Shown one piece after another: positions 8,246-16,922 of a stretch of 64,000 nucleotides of DNA. This stretch comes from CATOSP01 sp965205385. GTDB taxonomy: Bacteria; Chloroflexota; Dehalococcoidia; Lucifugimonadales; UBA3495. The stretch covers positions 930,001 through 994,000 of the forward strand of contig CBDBGS010000007.1 in assembly GCA_965205385.1 (NCBI GenBank), written 5' to 3'. The notes below the pieces were generated by a model. That model saw only the letters and a list, made by a program, of their open reading frames with translations. It was not told the origin of the DNA and ran no database searches. Position numbers and translations under genes: made by a program. Position 1 is the stretch's first letter; each line of letters starts with the position of its first letter.

Positions 8246-9181
8246 CTAGACGGACTTGACCAATACATCATCACCGACACCGGAGCGGGGATTGCCGCGT
8301 TCAAGGCCGAGCAGGTTTTGATGACCAACGGCGCGGACAACTTCAGCGACACCGAGGCACAGAAGTTGGCCGACGAAGAAACCGACAGGCTGGTAATTCA
8401 CTGGGGCGGCCTTCCCAGTGTTCAGTACATCTTCTTCAACATTCAGAAGAAGCCGTTCGACGACGTGCGGGTAAGGCAGGCCGTCAACTTGGCCATGCAC
8501 CGGCAACCGTTGAACCAGACCTTTACCGCAGGGCGGGGTTTTGCCTGCGGTTCGGTATTCCCTCCCGGCGCGGGATACACATTTACTTTGGACGAGTGCA
8601 TGGAACGGCCCGGGATGCGGGAGTTGGATGGTCAGAAACATCCCGACGACCTGGCTGAGGCCCGAAGGCTTCTAGACGAGGCTGGGATACCCGCCGAGGG
8701 GTTCAAGATTGTGCTATCGACCAGGAACTGCTGCTCCTACCCGGACATCTCCGTGGTGGTCATGGAGCAACTGAAAGAAATCCTGGGTTGGGACGTTGAA
8801 CTGAAGGTGTGGGAGTCAAGCGCCGGCTACAACGCTTACCGTGACCACGACTATACCTTCGCGGTGCAACGTGGCGGGGCCAACTTCTTCGACCCCGATG
8901 CGTTCCTGGACCGCTTCAAGGAAGGGCGGCTCTACTTCCGTTGGACTGGCTACGTGATCCCTCAGATTCCGGAACTCTTCGAGAGACAGTCCAGGGAATT
9001 GGATATAGAGCAAAGGAAAATAATTCTGAGGGAGATCGAGGACGTGATATGGAACGAGGCGCAGGCCGCATACCTCTACTACCGTGTCAAACATCAACTG
9101 GTCAACCAGAGGGTCAAGAACTTCCTGCTTCAGGAACACATGAGGAAATACGAGCACATCTGGTGTGACCCAGCCTGCTAG
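8246..9181 (+). pseudogene. ABC transporter family-5 solute-binding protein, 3' half
   Basis: The reading frame resumes immediately after the insertion sequence as LDGLDQYIITDTGAGIAAF and runs to the natural C-terminus ending EHIWCDPAC. It carries the second lobe of a family-5 binding protein (FFNIQKKPFDDVRVRQAVNL, AMHRQPLNQTF, DLAEARRLLDEAGIP, AYLYYRVKHQLVNQRV). It has no start signal of its own; the first ATG is at 8318. Without lobe 1 and a signal peptide it should not work. Confidence 0.85.
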
Positions 9182-9205
9182 ACGGGTCCTGTACACCGGT
9201 CATGG

Positions 9206-9231
9206 GGGCCGGGCCCATCCAGGCCCGGCCC
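9206..9231. other. GC-rich intercistronic hairpin
   Basis: Perfect 10-bp stem GGGCCGGGCC / GGCCCGGCCC with a 6-base loop, between the binding-protein pseudogene and the first permease. No U-run follows, so it is more likely an mRNA-stability or partial-attenuation hairpin than a classic terminator. Confidence 0.55.
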
Positions 9232-9350
9232 TACACGGACTGCGTTGATGTCCGCAAATCGCGTTCATGGCTCCGACTCACCGCCCGTCCCGAGGGGGAA
9301 GGCTCGCCGACTAACCGCCGCTAATTCTAGGCAGTCGTGAGGGTTACAAC

Positions 9351-10310
9351 TTGAAAGCCTACGTGATCAAGCGCACTCTCATGTTCATCCCCACGATGAT
9401 CCTCCTCACGATTATCGTGTTCACTATCTTGCGCATCGTGCCCGGGGACCCCGCGTTGGTAATCCTCGGGGGAGAGGAAGGCGAGGAAGACTTTACCGAC
9501 GAGGAACTGAAGAAGCTCCAAGCCAAGCTGGGCACCGACCGTCACATCGCTATCCAGTACGCTGACTGGGTGATCTCCATGGCCCGGTTGGACTTTGGAG
9601 ACTCCTACCACTACAACAACCCCGTAAAGGAAGACTTGGCGCAGCGCGTCCCGATAAGCCTGCAACTCACCCTGATGTCGTTGATTATATCCGGCGTGGT
9701 GGCGCTCCCCTTGGGCGTCGTTTCGGCGATCAGACAAGACACCTGGGGCGACTACATATCCCGGATGATCACCCTTATCGGACTAGCGACGCCCAATTTC
9801 TACGTCGGCATTATGACCATATTCTTATTGGTCCTGATCTTCGGTTGGATACCTCCTTTAGGGTGCGTCAACGTCTGGGAAAACCCCTGGACGAACATGC
9901 AGCAGCTCATCTTCCCGGCCATAGCCCTGGGTACTTCGGGGATGGCGTTCCTGGCAAGGGTAACCCGCTCCGCCATGCTGGAAGTGCTTAACGAAGACTA
10001 TATCCGCACGGCGAGGTCCAAGGGCCTCGCGGAAAAGATCGTGATCTACAGGCACGCTCTCAAGAACGCAGTGCTGCCGGTAATCACCATCTTCGGCCTG
10101 GCGCTGGGCAACGCGGCTTCAGGCTCGGTGGTCACCGAGATCGTATTTTCCGTGCCCGGGATGGGGCGGCTGCTGATCGAAGGAGTCCAACACCGGGACT
10201 ACCCAATGATCCAGGCCGTCATCGTGATATTCGGGGTCATGGTGCTGGTGGCCAACCTGATGACCGACCTGACCTACGCCTGGCTAAACCCCAGGATCCG
10301 GTACAACTAG
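9351..10310 (+). CDS. ABC transporter permease, DppB/OppB type
   Basis: A 319-residue integral membrane permease with TTG start. The N-terminal helix (YVIKRTLMFIPTMILLTIIV) is followed by the RIVPGDPA motif of DppB-like proteins, an extracytoplasmic loop, and the EAA coupling region around EVLNEDYIRTARSKGLAEK. It ends TYAWLNPRIRYN as the family does. It would form the peptide channel with the next permease. The cluster has no ATPase genes, so energy coupling must come from elsewhere, perhaps from ATPases such as those at 41632 and 42639. Confidence 0.93.
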   Translation: MKAYVIKRTLMFIPTMILLTIIVFTILRIVPGDPALVILGGEEGEEDFTDEELKKLQAKLGTDRHIAIQYADWVISMARLDFGDSYHYNNPVKEDLAQRVPISLQLTLMSLIISGVVALPLGVVSAIRQDTWGDYISRMITLIGLATPNFYVGIMTIFLLVLIFGWIPPLGCVNVWENPWTNMQQLIFPAIALGTSGMAFLARVTRSAMLEVLNEDYIRTARSKGLAEKIVIYRHALKNAVLPVITIFGLALGNAASGSVVTEIVFSVPGMGRLLIEGVQHRDYPMIQAVIVIFGVMVLVANLMTDLTYAWLNPRIRYN

Positions 10311-10349
10311 ACCCAAAGACCCGGTCTGTATAAGGGGTAAGAGAAACTC

Positions 10350-11288
10350 ATGGTCCAGCGGCCAGAAATCGCTATAGCTAGCTCGCCGGATACACTGCTG
10401 GCACAACTGCCAAAACGGGGCGTGACGTACAACGTCTTGCGGTTCTTGAAGACCAAGCCGTTGGGGACGGTGGGAGCCACCATCGCCGCTTTTCTCATCA
10501 TCCTGGCGGTATACGTGAAGTTCGTCGAACCGACAGTCGGCCTCATAGCGGACCCCTACAAGCCAATAGTATCCCGCATCAACGTCGCGCCAGGCGCGGA
10601 GGCATGGTTCGGTGGAGACAAGATTGGCCGCGACGTCTTCGCCCGATTGATCAACGGCGCTTGGATTTCAATTTACGTGGGAATTTTGGCGTCTTTCATC
10701 GGCACTACAATAGGTATGGGAGTGGGAATTGCAAGCGCCTACTGGGGCGGCAAGTTCGACCTTGTGGTCCAACGCTTCATGGACGCTATGATCGCGTTCC
10801 CCGGGATAATACTGGCCATAGCCATCATGGCGGCCCTGGGCGCGTCCATCAACAACGTCGTGTTCGCGCTTTCCGTGTCGTACATCCCCAGCGCCGCACG
10901 GATCATCCGTTCCCAGGCGCTGGCGATCAACGAGATGGACTATATCCTGGCGGCCAGGGCAGTGGGAGTGGGCACCGTGCGCACCATGCTGAAGTACATA
11001 GTTCCCAACGTGTTCGCCATCTATATCGTAATCACTACCTTCCACCTGGGAGGGGCGATTATTTCCGAAGCCAGCTTGAGCTTCCTGGGCGTCGGTACAC
11101 CACCAAATGAGCCTTCATGGGGCGGAATGCTCAACAGCTCCTCGTCGCAGTACATCGCCGTTGCCTGGTGGCAGCCTCTATTCCCCGGCGCCGCCATCAT
11201 CATCGTGGTGTTCGCGTGGAACTTGTTGGGAGACGCCCTCCGGGATGTCCTGGATCCACGGCTGCGGGGAACCGGCGCCCGGGGGTAG
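10350..11288 (+). CDS. ABC transporter permease, DppC/OppC type
   Basis: A 312-residue partner permease 39 bp after the first. Family landmarks are the N-terminal cytoplasmic lead before a helix near residues 45-65, the KIGRDVFARLINGAWISIYV stretch, the coupling motif INEMDYILAARAVGVG, and the ending GDALRDVLDPRLRG. GGGGTAAGAG precedes the ATG. Together with the upstream gene it makes a heterodimeric channel for peptides or related solutes. The dedicated binding protein is broken. Confidence 0.93.
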   Translation: MVQRPEIAIASSPDTLLAQLPKRGVTYNVLRFLKTKPLGTVGATIAAFLIILAVYVKFVEPTVGLIADPYKPIVSRINVAPGAEAWFGGDKIGRDVFARLINGAWISIYVGILASFIGTTIGMGVGIASAYWGGKFDLVVQRFMDAMIAFPGIILAIAIMAALGASINNVVFALSVSYIPSAARIIRSQALAINEMDYILAARAVGVGTVRTMLKYIVPNVFAIYIVITTFHLGGAIISEASLSFLGVGTPPNEPSWGGMLNSSSSQYIAVAWWQPLFPGAAIIIVVFAWNLLGDALRDVLDPRLRGTGARG

Positions 11289-11296
11289 GCGGGACC

Positions 11297-11815
11297 GTGA
11301 GAAGCGTATTCGCACTCTTGCTTATCATCCTCTCAGCGGCCCTGGTTGGGGCGTGTGGCGGGATCGCGCCCTCTGACGAGGACAATGGCGCGAGTGGTGA
11401 GGCAGGGTCCCGTGAGGCGCCGAAGTTGCTGATTACGCCAGGATCGCCTCGGGCTCGCGCCGGAGAGACCGGCCAAAGGGTCCGTCCTCCAAGCGAGTTG
11501 GAAGTTACGATCGATAGCTGCACGTGGCAACCCGTGGAATCGGGTGGCCCCGTGGTTCTCAATGTCACGTTTTCGATCCAGAATAACGCCCCCGAATCAC
11601 TGTATGCCACCTATAGGGTGCAAAACCAAGCTAGGACGACGTTCTTTAGGCCAAAGGGTTTCGAGCAATCCATCACCATCTACACCAAAGAATCCGACAG
11701 CCGGACCCTCGACACTGACAAATTCGAGGTGGGCGCGGACGATTTGGAGTTGGTCATTGCCGGCCAGAGACGCACCACCGACATAGTCCCCCTGGATAAC
11801 TGCACCCAACCGTAG
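11297..11815 (+). CDS. Small lipoprotein of unknown function
   Basis: GTG 11297 is chosen because it begins a clear lipoprotein signal (MRSVFALLLIILSAALVGAC; lipobox LVGAC) only 8 bp after the permease stop. Longer upstream starts would overlap the permease. The 172-residue product has a low-complexity linker to about residue 60, then a compact beta-rich domain with two Cys (ITIDSC-like and DNCTQP at the end) that may pair. The domain resembles DUF4352-type telokin-like folds, but this is a weak impression. Probably an envelope protein co-transcribed with the permeases. Confidence 0.65.
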   Translation: MRSVFALLLIILSAALVGACGGIAPSDEDNGASGEAGSREAPKLLITPGSPRARAGETGQRVRPPSELEVTIDSCTWQPVESGGPVVLNVTFSIQNNAPESLYATYRVQNQARTTFFRPKGFEQSITIYTKESDSRTLDTDKFEVGADDLELVIAGQRRTTDIVPLDNCTQP

Positions 11816-12031
11816 GGGAATGCGCCGCCGGATGGTGTCCCTGGGCAGAGTGGGGCTTGTCAGGCGCGGTGGGTACCCGGGGGAATCGCATTTAGATGGC
11901 TCCCCCGCCGCCCCGAAGTTCGCGGACTGGCATGTGGTATCCGGAAGTGGCGGGTCCGGGCCCTGGATTCCGGCCTTCAAGGAAATAGCGGAAATGTTGC
12001 GAATCCAATGCGATTGCCTGGTTGGTTGGCC

Positions 12032-12259
12032 GTGACTGTTCAAGCTTGATGTGTCCTTCTTACTCCCAACTCGTCATTCCGGGCTTGACCCGGAATCCAG
12101 AAACCTTAGCAACTAGCGACCTTCACTATCATTGGCATTTCTGGATTCCCGCCTGCGCGGGAATGACGGATCGCGGGGGCGGGACATGATAAGAGGATTA
12201 TCACAGAGATGACCGATGTGAGATTCAGCCAATCCGCCTCATCGAGTCTGAACAGTCAG
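12032..12259 (+). mobile_element. MITE-like element family A, copy 1 (228 bp)
   Basis: Terminal inverted repeats of 20 bp (GTGACTGTTCAAGCTTGATG at left; CATCGAGTCTGAACAGTCAG at right) are bounded by a perfect 8-bp target duplication GGTTGGCC (12024-12031 and 12260-12267). Inside are two hairpins, CCGGGCTTGACCCGG and CCCGCCTGCGCGGG, each next to GTCATT/AATGAC. No ORF. The same element occurs at 24435 (inverted) and 62663. Confidence 0.88.
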
Positions 12260-12301
12260 GGTTGGCCCCCGCCAACGGCCGAGGACGGCATCCGCCTGTA
12301 T

Positions 12302-12309
12302 GCTACAAT
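12302..12309 (+). promoter_or_regulatory. Candidate extended -10 promoter for the ThDP enzyme
   Basis: TGCTACAAT (TGn plus TACAAT, 5 of 6 to consensus) lies about 60 bp before the ATG at 12372. No good -35 box was found. It lies just outside the right end of MITE copy 1. Confidence 0.35.
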
Positions 12310-12371
12310 GCCGGGAAACCAGCCACCATCTCCGTTTTTTTCCGCGTCAGTCATCGTCTGAGAGGTCGCCA

Positions 12372-14060
12372 ATGCCAAGAATGAGCGCCGGGCAAGCCAT
12401 CATCGAAGGTCTGCGGGCAGAGGGCGTCGAGTACATTTTCGGTCTCGTCGGGACCACCACGAACAGCATCGTCACCGAGCTTCCCGGCAGGTCGGACATC
12501 CAGTTCGTCGACACGCGCCACGAAGAAGGCGCGGCCTTCATGGCTTATGGTTACGCCAGGGCGTCGGGCAAGCCTGTCGCCTGCGTCACGACCTCCGGGC
12601 CAGGGACAATTAACCTCCTAACCGGCATCTCGCTTGCTTACAAGGGACATGCGCCGGTGATGGTCATCGCGGGAGACACCGCCCAGGACTACATCTACCG
12701 GGACGGCTCGCAGGCCTTCGACCTGGTGAGCCTGTTCGAGCCGGTCACCAACCTGGCGCTTCAGGTCAACAAAACGGAGCGAATCCCGGAACTCATGCAG
12801 CACGCCTTCCGCACGGCCCTTACCGCCAAACGAGGCCCGGTGTTTCTGGACATTCCTCGGGACCTCATCGACGGTCAGACTTTGGAATTCGACCCGCCAG
12901 CCGCTGGCTCGTACCGCGCGGTAAACACCAGGGTGGAGGGAGACGCAACGGCGATACAGCAGGCGGCGTCACTGCTTCGCAATGCCCAGCGGCCCTTGTT
13001 GCTGGCCGGGGGCGGAGTCGTGGACTCGGAGGCCAGCGCCGACGCAGTGGCCTTGGCGGAGCTTCTGGACATGGCGTTGGTGCCCTCCTACGGTCACAAT
13101 GATGCCATTCCAAACAGTCACCGGCTGTATGTGGGTCCTCCGGGAGGGCGGGGTTCGGGAGAAGCCCTGGAAGCAATGAACCGCGCAGACGTGATACTGG
13201 CGTTGGGCACAAGGATCAACCAGTCCACAACGTCATGGAACAACAGTGTGCTGGACCCGCAGACTCGCATTATTCAAGTCGATATCGACCCGCAGGAAAT
13301 CGGGCGCAACCACCCCGTCGCTACAGGGATTATCGGCGACGCGGCGGCGGTGGCCCAGCAGTTGTTGCGGACCCTGAAGGAAGAGTTCCCTGAAGGCCGG
13401 CCCAACCCTGAATGGCGCGGAACGATAGAGGAGCTTGCGGGCAACCGCAGGACACGTCTCCAAGCCGAGGTTGAGCTTGGCGGGGACCCTATGATGCCCC
13501 AGCGGGTCTATTCAGAATTGGCCAAGGTGATGCCCCGGGACTGTATGGTCACCATAGACGCGGGAGTATCGGCGGGTCTGGCCTACGACCGTGTCCAGTT
13601 CGAGGAGCCGCGCACCATGTTCAACTACGCCGGGCAGGGCGGGCTGGGCATGGGGTTGAGCGTGGGGCTGGGGACCAAGCTGGGCAGGCCCGATAGACCG
13701 GCGATTAGCATTCAGGGTGACGGCGGGTTCCTCTACACTTCCCAGGAGCTCAACACCGCTGTGCGGTGGGGCATTCCGCTGGTCAGCATAGTCCTGAATA
13801 ATAGCTGCCACGGCGCGGAGAAGGCGCAACAGCAGCGGTTCTTCGAGGAAAAGTACATCGGCGTCGACCTGGAAAACCCGAGGTTCGACAAGCTGGCCGA
13901 GGTCTACGGGGCTCGGGGTTTCTACGTGGAAAGGCCGGAAGATATCGGGGACGCGGTGCAGGCCGCCTTGGCGGAGGACCGTCCAAGTGTGATCGAGATT
14001 CCCATTGCGGAATACTTCCCGCCGTCAGCCCCCAGCCCAACCCGAGCCAATAGGGGTTAA
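12372..14060 (+). CDS. ThDP-dependent enzyme, acetolactate-synthase-like large subunit
   Basis: A 562-residue member of the ThDP (thiamine diphosphate) family that includes acetolactate synthase, sulfoacetaldehyde acetyltransferase and benzoylformate decarboxylase. The Pyr domain has the catalytic Glu in RHEEGAAFMAYGYAR (about residue 53) and TTSGPGTINLLTG. The central domain is a NAD-like fold. The PP domain has the metal/ThDP motif GDGGFLYTSQEL ... NNSCHG from about residue 448. ATG 12372 fits the family N-terminus (SAGQAIIEGLRAEGVEYIFG) better than an in-frame start at 12300. The exact substrate cannot be called. A PLP enzyme follows 80 bp later, suggesting a shared catabolic route. Confidence 0.85.
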   Translation: MPRMSAGQAIIEGLRAEGVEYIFGLVGTTTNSIVTELPGRSDIQFVDTRHEEGAAFMAYGYARASGKPVACVTTSGPGTINLLTGISLAYKGHAPVMVIAGDTAQDYIYRDGSQAFDLVSLFEPVTNLALQVNKTERIPELMQHAFRTALTAKRGPVFLDIPRDLIDGQTLEFDPPAAGSYRAVNTRVEGDATAIQQAASLLRNAQRPLLLAGGGVVDSEASADAVALAELLDMALVPSYGHNDAIPNSHRLYVGPPGGRGSGEALEAMNRADVILALGTRINQSTTSWNNSVLDPQTRIIQVDIDPQEIGRNHPVATGIIGDAAAVAQQLLRTLKEEFPEGRPNPEWRGTIEELAGNRRTRLQAEVELGGDPMMPQRVYSELAKVMPRDCMVTIDAGVSAGLAYDRVQFEEPRTMFNYAGQGGLGMGLSVGLGTKLGRPDRPAISIQGDGGFLYTSQELNTAVRWGIPLVSIVLNNSCHGAEKAQQQRFFEEKYIGVDLENPRFDKLAEVYGARGFYVERPEDIGDAVQAALAEDRPSVIEIPIAEYFPPSAPSPTRANRG

Positions 14061-14140
14061 CACTGCTCACAAAGGGCCTTTAATAGGACGAGTCACACAA
14101 CAGCTTGCGGGAACCCATCGGCTGTTTCGAGGATTAGAAG

Positions 14141-15289
14141 ATGCCAGGAATATTTGACGAACTCGGTGTCAGACCGGTCTTAAACGCGCAGGGAAACAGG
14201 ACGATGCTAGGCGGGGCCACCCCGTCAGCGGAAGTCAGGGCCCTGATGGACTCCGCGGAAGAGTATTACGTCGACCTGAGCGAACTCATGGACAATGTGG
14301 CCGAAAGGATCGCCGCCATGCTGGACGTTGAGGCCGCCCTGGTTACGTCCGGATGCTCCGCCGCCTTGGCAGTAGGCGCGGCGGCCTGCATGACCGGGGA
14401 CGACCAGGACAAGATCGACCTTATCCCGGATATAACCGGGATGCCATATGAGTTCATCATCCAACGCCAGCTACGGGTCAGGTACGACCGGTGCGTCACC
14501 ATCCCAGGCGGCAAACTGGTAGAAGTTGGCGACCTAGAAGAGACTAGGCCGGAACAAATCGAGGAGGCCATTGGCCCGAACACGGCGGGGATACACTATC
14601 TGGCCCCCGGCGACCGCCTGCCCGGCGGGGTGCCGTTGGAAGAGGTGATCCGCATCGGCCACTCCCGCAACATTCCTATAATCGTTGACGCCGCCGGAGA
14701 GGTCTACCCCACGGACAAGCTAAGCCGGTACGTGAAGATGGGGGCGGACCTCGTGGCCTACGGGGCAAAGTATTTCGGGGCCGTGAATTCCAGCGGCCTG
14801 CTAACGGGAAGAAGGGACCTTTTAGACGTCGCGAGAAAGCACAGCTTCATAGGGTTTGAGGCCACCGACTCCCGGGCTTTCGGTAGGCCAATGAAGGTGG
14901 ACAGGCAGGAAGTAGTCGCCGTCTACGGCGCGCTGCGCGAGTGGCTATCCATGAACCACGAGGACAGGTTCGCGGCGTATGAGGTTAGGATTTCAAATCT
15001 CAGGGATGACCTTCGGGACCTCGAATACGTAGAACTGTTGGACTCCCCTGAGGAAGGGCCGATTGACGGTCTGACGATAAAGTTGGACGTCGCCAGGACG
15101 GGGAAGTCCGCCGGGGACGTAGTGGATGAGCTGAAGGCTGGGAACCCGAGCATCTGGGTCCGCTCACCTTACGGACGCCCGGATTACTACCCGCCAGACG
15201 CCGACTCTTTCACGGTGCGTATGCCGCAGCTAAAGGAAGGCGGCGAACACACCATCGCCGCCAGAATCAAGGACATACTCTCTACATGA
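14141..15289 (+). CDS. SelA-fold PLP-dependent enzyme (D-glucosaminate-6-phosphate ammonia-lyase/SelA superfamily)
   Basis: A 382-residue fold-type-I PLP enzyme. The N-terminus FDELGVRPVLNAQGNRTMLG is shared with SelA-like and DgaE-like proteins. A cofactor region IPIIVDAAGEVYP contains the Asp that binds PLP nitrogen, and YGAKYFGAVNSSGLLTGRRD carries the likely Schiff-base Lys (about residue 209). It is shorter than true SelA and lacks the SelA N-terminal tRNA-binding domain, so it is probably a catabolic lyase or aldolase rather than the tRNA(Sec) enzyme. It follows the ThDP gene on the same strand. Confidence 0.78.
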   Translation: MPGIFDELGVRPVLNAQGNRTMLGGATPSAEVRALMDSAEEYYVDLSELMDNVAERIAAMLDVEAALVTSGCSAALAVGAAACMTGDDQDKIDLIPDITGMPYEFIIQRQLRVRYDRCVTIPGGKLVEVGDLEETRPEQIEEAIGPNTAGIHYLAPGDRLPGGVPLEEVIRIGHSRNIPIIVDAAGEVYPTDKLSRYVKMGADLVAYGAKYFGAVNSSGLLTGRRDLLDVARKHSFIGFEATDSRAFGRPMKVDRQEVVAVYGALREWLSMNHEDRFAAYEVRISNLRDDLRDLEYVELLDSPEEGPIDGLTIKLDVARTGKSAGDVVDELKAGNPSIWVRSPYGRPDYYPPDADSFTVRMPQLKEGGEHTIAARIKDILST

Positions 15290-15382
15290 AGGAGTCGTAG
15301 CGGTATTTCGTCAGCTATGAATCACTGTGACCCCGGTCTCCATCCAGGGTTACAGATTTTCGCTCTGGTTCCTCATCTACGC

Positions 15383-15411
15383 TTGACATGCAACTACCCC
15401 AACCGTAAAAT
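15383..15411 (+). promoter_or_regulatory. Strong sigma-70-like promoter before the DUF1800 gene
   Basis: TTGACA (15383-15388), 17-bp spacer, TAAAAT (15406-15411; 5 of 6). Expected transcript start near 15418, about 54 bp before the ATG. Confidence 0.7.
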
Positions 15412-15471
15412 TGAACGACTCTTTAGGAAATGCATAATCAGGGTCTGGTCTGTGGGAATAGGAGGAGAATG

Positions 15472-16875
15472 ATGCCCAGTCGAGACGAGATCGCGCTAAT
15501 GGGTCACCTTATGCGCCGCGCCGGTTTTGGCGCGTCTTACGATGAGCTGGAAGGGAGGGCTGCGGCTGGTTATGAAGCCACCGTGGAAGACCTCCTCAAC
15601 ACCGAAGCTTACCCACCTGTCGACGAGAACGTCCTTTACAGGTATTTCCCAGGAATGGAGGGCGCGCTCGGGCCTCCGGTGAACCAGGCGGACTGGGTGT
15701 ACCGTATGATAAACACCCAACGTCCCTTGGAAGAAAAGATGGCCCTCTTCTGGCACCAACTCTTCGCCACCGGAAACTCCAAGGTGGACAACCCTCCGGA
15801 ACTTACGCAGCAGATCGCAATGTTCCGGCAGCACGGGCTGGGCCGGTTCCCAGACTTGCTGATCGAGTTGGCCAAGAATCCGGCGATGATTTACTGGCTC
15901 GACAACAACGGCAACCATCGCGGGGCAATTAACGAGAACTGGGGCCGGGAGCTTCTGGAACTGTTCTCCATGGGCGTTGGCAACTACTCTGAGGACGACA
16001 TCAAGGAAGCGTCCAGGGCCTTCACCGGCTGGACCATCGCCCCCAAGATCCCGAGAAACCCCCTGGGCCGCTTCTATTGGAACTTCGAGTACAGGCCCGA
16101 GGACCACGACGACGGTGAAAAGACCTTCCTAGGGCACGAAGGCAACCTAGACGGCGACGACATCATACAGATTGTGGTGCGGCAGCCAGCGACGGCTAGA
16201 TTCCTGGCCCGGCACCTTTACAACTTCTTCGTGGCGGACGAACCTCAGGTGCCTAGCTGGAACATCACACCCCCGAGAGACGCGGAGGCTATCGACACAC
16301 TGGTGCAAGCCTACGAGGACTCAAACTTCGATATTCGCATCGTGCTTCGCGTGCTGTTCACGTCGGATTTCTTCAAAGAGGCGCAGTTTGAACACGTGAA
16401 GAGTCCCGCCGAGTTGGTCGTCAGTACCGCCCGGCTGGCCGGCAGCTACAACAAGCCCAGGCCCGGCTTCCCGGCCCTCGCCTTCGAGTGCGCGTATCAG
16501 GGCCAGGAACTCCTGAACCCCCCCAGCGTAGAGAGCTGGCACACGGGATCGGAGTGGATCGACGGCGGTTCCCTGGTGCGCCGCGTGAATTTCGCGGCGA
16601 ACCTCATGGGCAACACCTCTCTGCCCGGTATCAAGTCCATTGTTAACGGGCTCCGGGACAGGAATGCCGCCACCGCGGCCGAGTTCGTGGAATCCTGCCT
16701 GGAGTTGGTGGGGCCCATAGAAGTCAGCGAGATCACCAGGCGCGAACTCATGGAGCAGGCGGAAGAAGGCGGAGACCTCCGCTGGGACTCGGACGAGAAC
16801 GCTGGAGAGTCGGAACAGCGCGTCGGCGTTATGTTGGCCCTAATTGCCGCATCCAGAGACTTTCAATTTGCCTAG
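15472..16875 (+). CDS. DUF1800 domain protein
   Basis: A 467-residue DUF1800 protein. ATG 15472 follows GGAGGAG at a good spacing and starts MPSRDEIALMGHLMRRAGFG, the family's N-terminal motif; an ATG at 15469 or 15430 is less likely. Other family stretches are MALFWHQLFATGNSKV, NENWGRELLELFSMGVGNYS and EASRAFTGWTI. DUF1800 proteins usually pair with DUF1501 proteins, as here (47 bp gap), and are thought to be exported; this one has no signal peptide. Function is unknown. It has its own promoter. Confidence 0.9.
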   Translation: MPSRDEIALMGHLMRRAGFGASYDELEGRAAAGYEATVEDLLNTEAYPPVDENVLYRYFPGMEGALGPPVNQADWVYRMINTQRPLEEKMALFWHQLFATGNSKVDNPPELTQQIAMFRQHGLGRFPDLLIELAKNPAMIYWLDNNGNHRGAINENWGRELLELFSMGVGNYSEDDIKEASRAFTGWTIAPKIPRNPLGRFYWNFEYRPEDHDDGEKTFLGHEGNLDGDDIIQIVVRQPATARFLARHLYNFFVADEPQVPSWNITPPRDAEAIDTLVQAYEDSNFDIRIVLRVLFTSDFFKEAQFEHVKSPAELVVSTARLAGSYNKPRPGFPALAFECAYQGQELLNPPSVESWHTGSEWIDGGSLVRRVNFAANLMGNTSLPGIKSIVNGLRDRNAATAAEFVESCLELVGPIEVSEITRRELMEQAEEGGDLRWDSDENAGESEQRVGVMLALIAASRDFQFA

Positions 16876-16922
16876 ACTCTGATCCGGAACACAGACAACG
16901 ATACGTCGTGGGAGAATGACCA

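Noticed and set aside
9206..9231. Rho-independent terminator
   Set aside because: Strong stem but no U-run; kept only as a hairpin.
12032..12259. Riboswitch or attenuator before the ThDP gene
   Set aside because: The hairpins belong to a repeated element with inverted ends and target duplications found at two other unrelated loci.
14141..15289. SelA (selenocysteine synthase) to match the Sec genes
   Set aside because: The protein is only 382 residues, lacks the N-terminal SelA domain, and its Lys region (YGAKYFGAVNSSG) is closer to catabolic SelA-fold lyases. Tempting by fold only.
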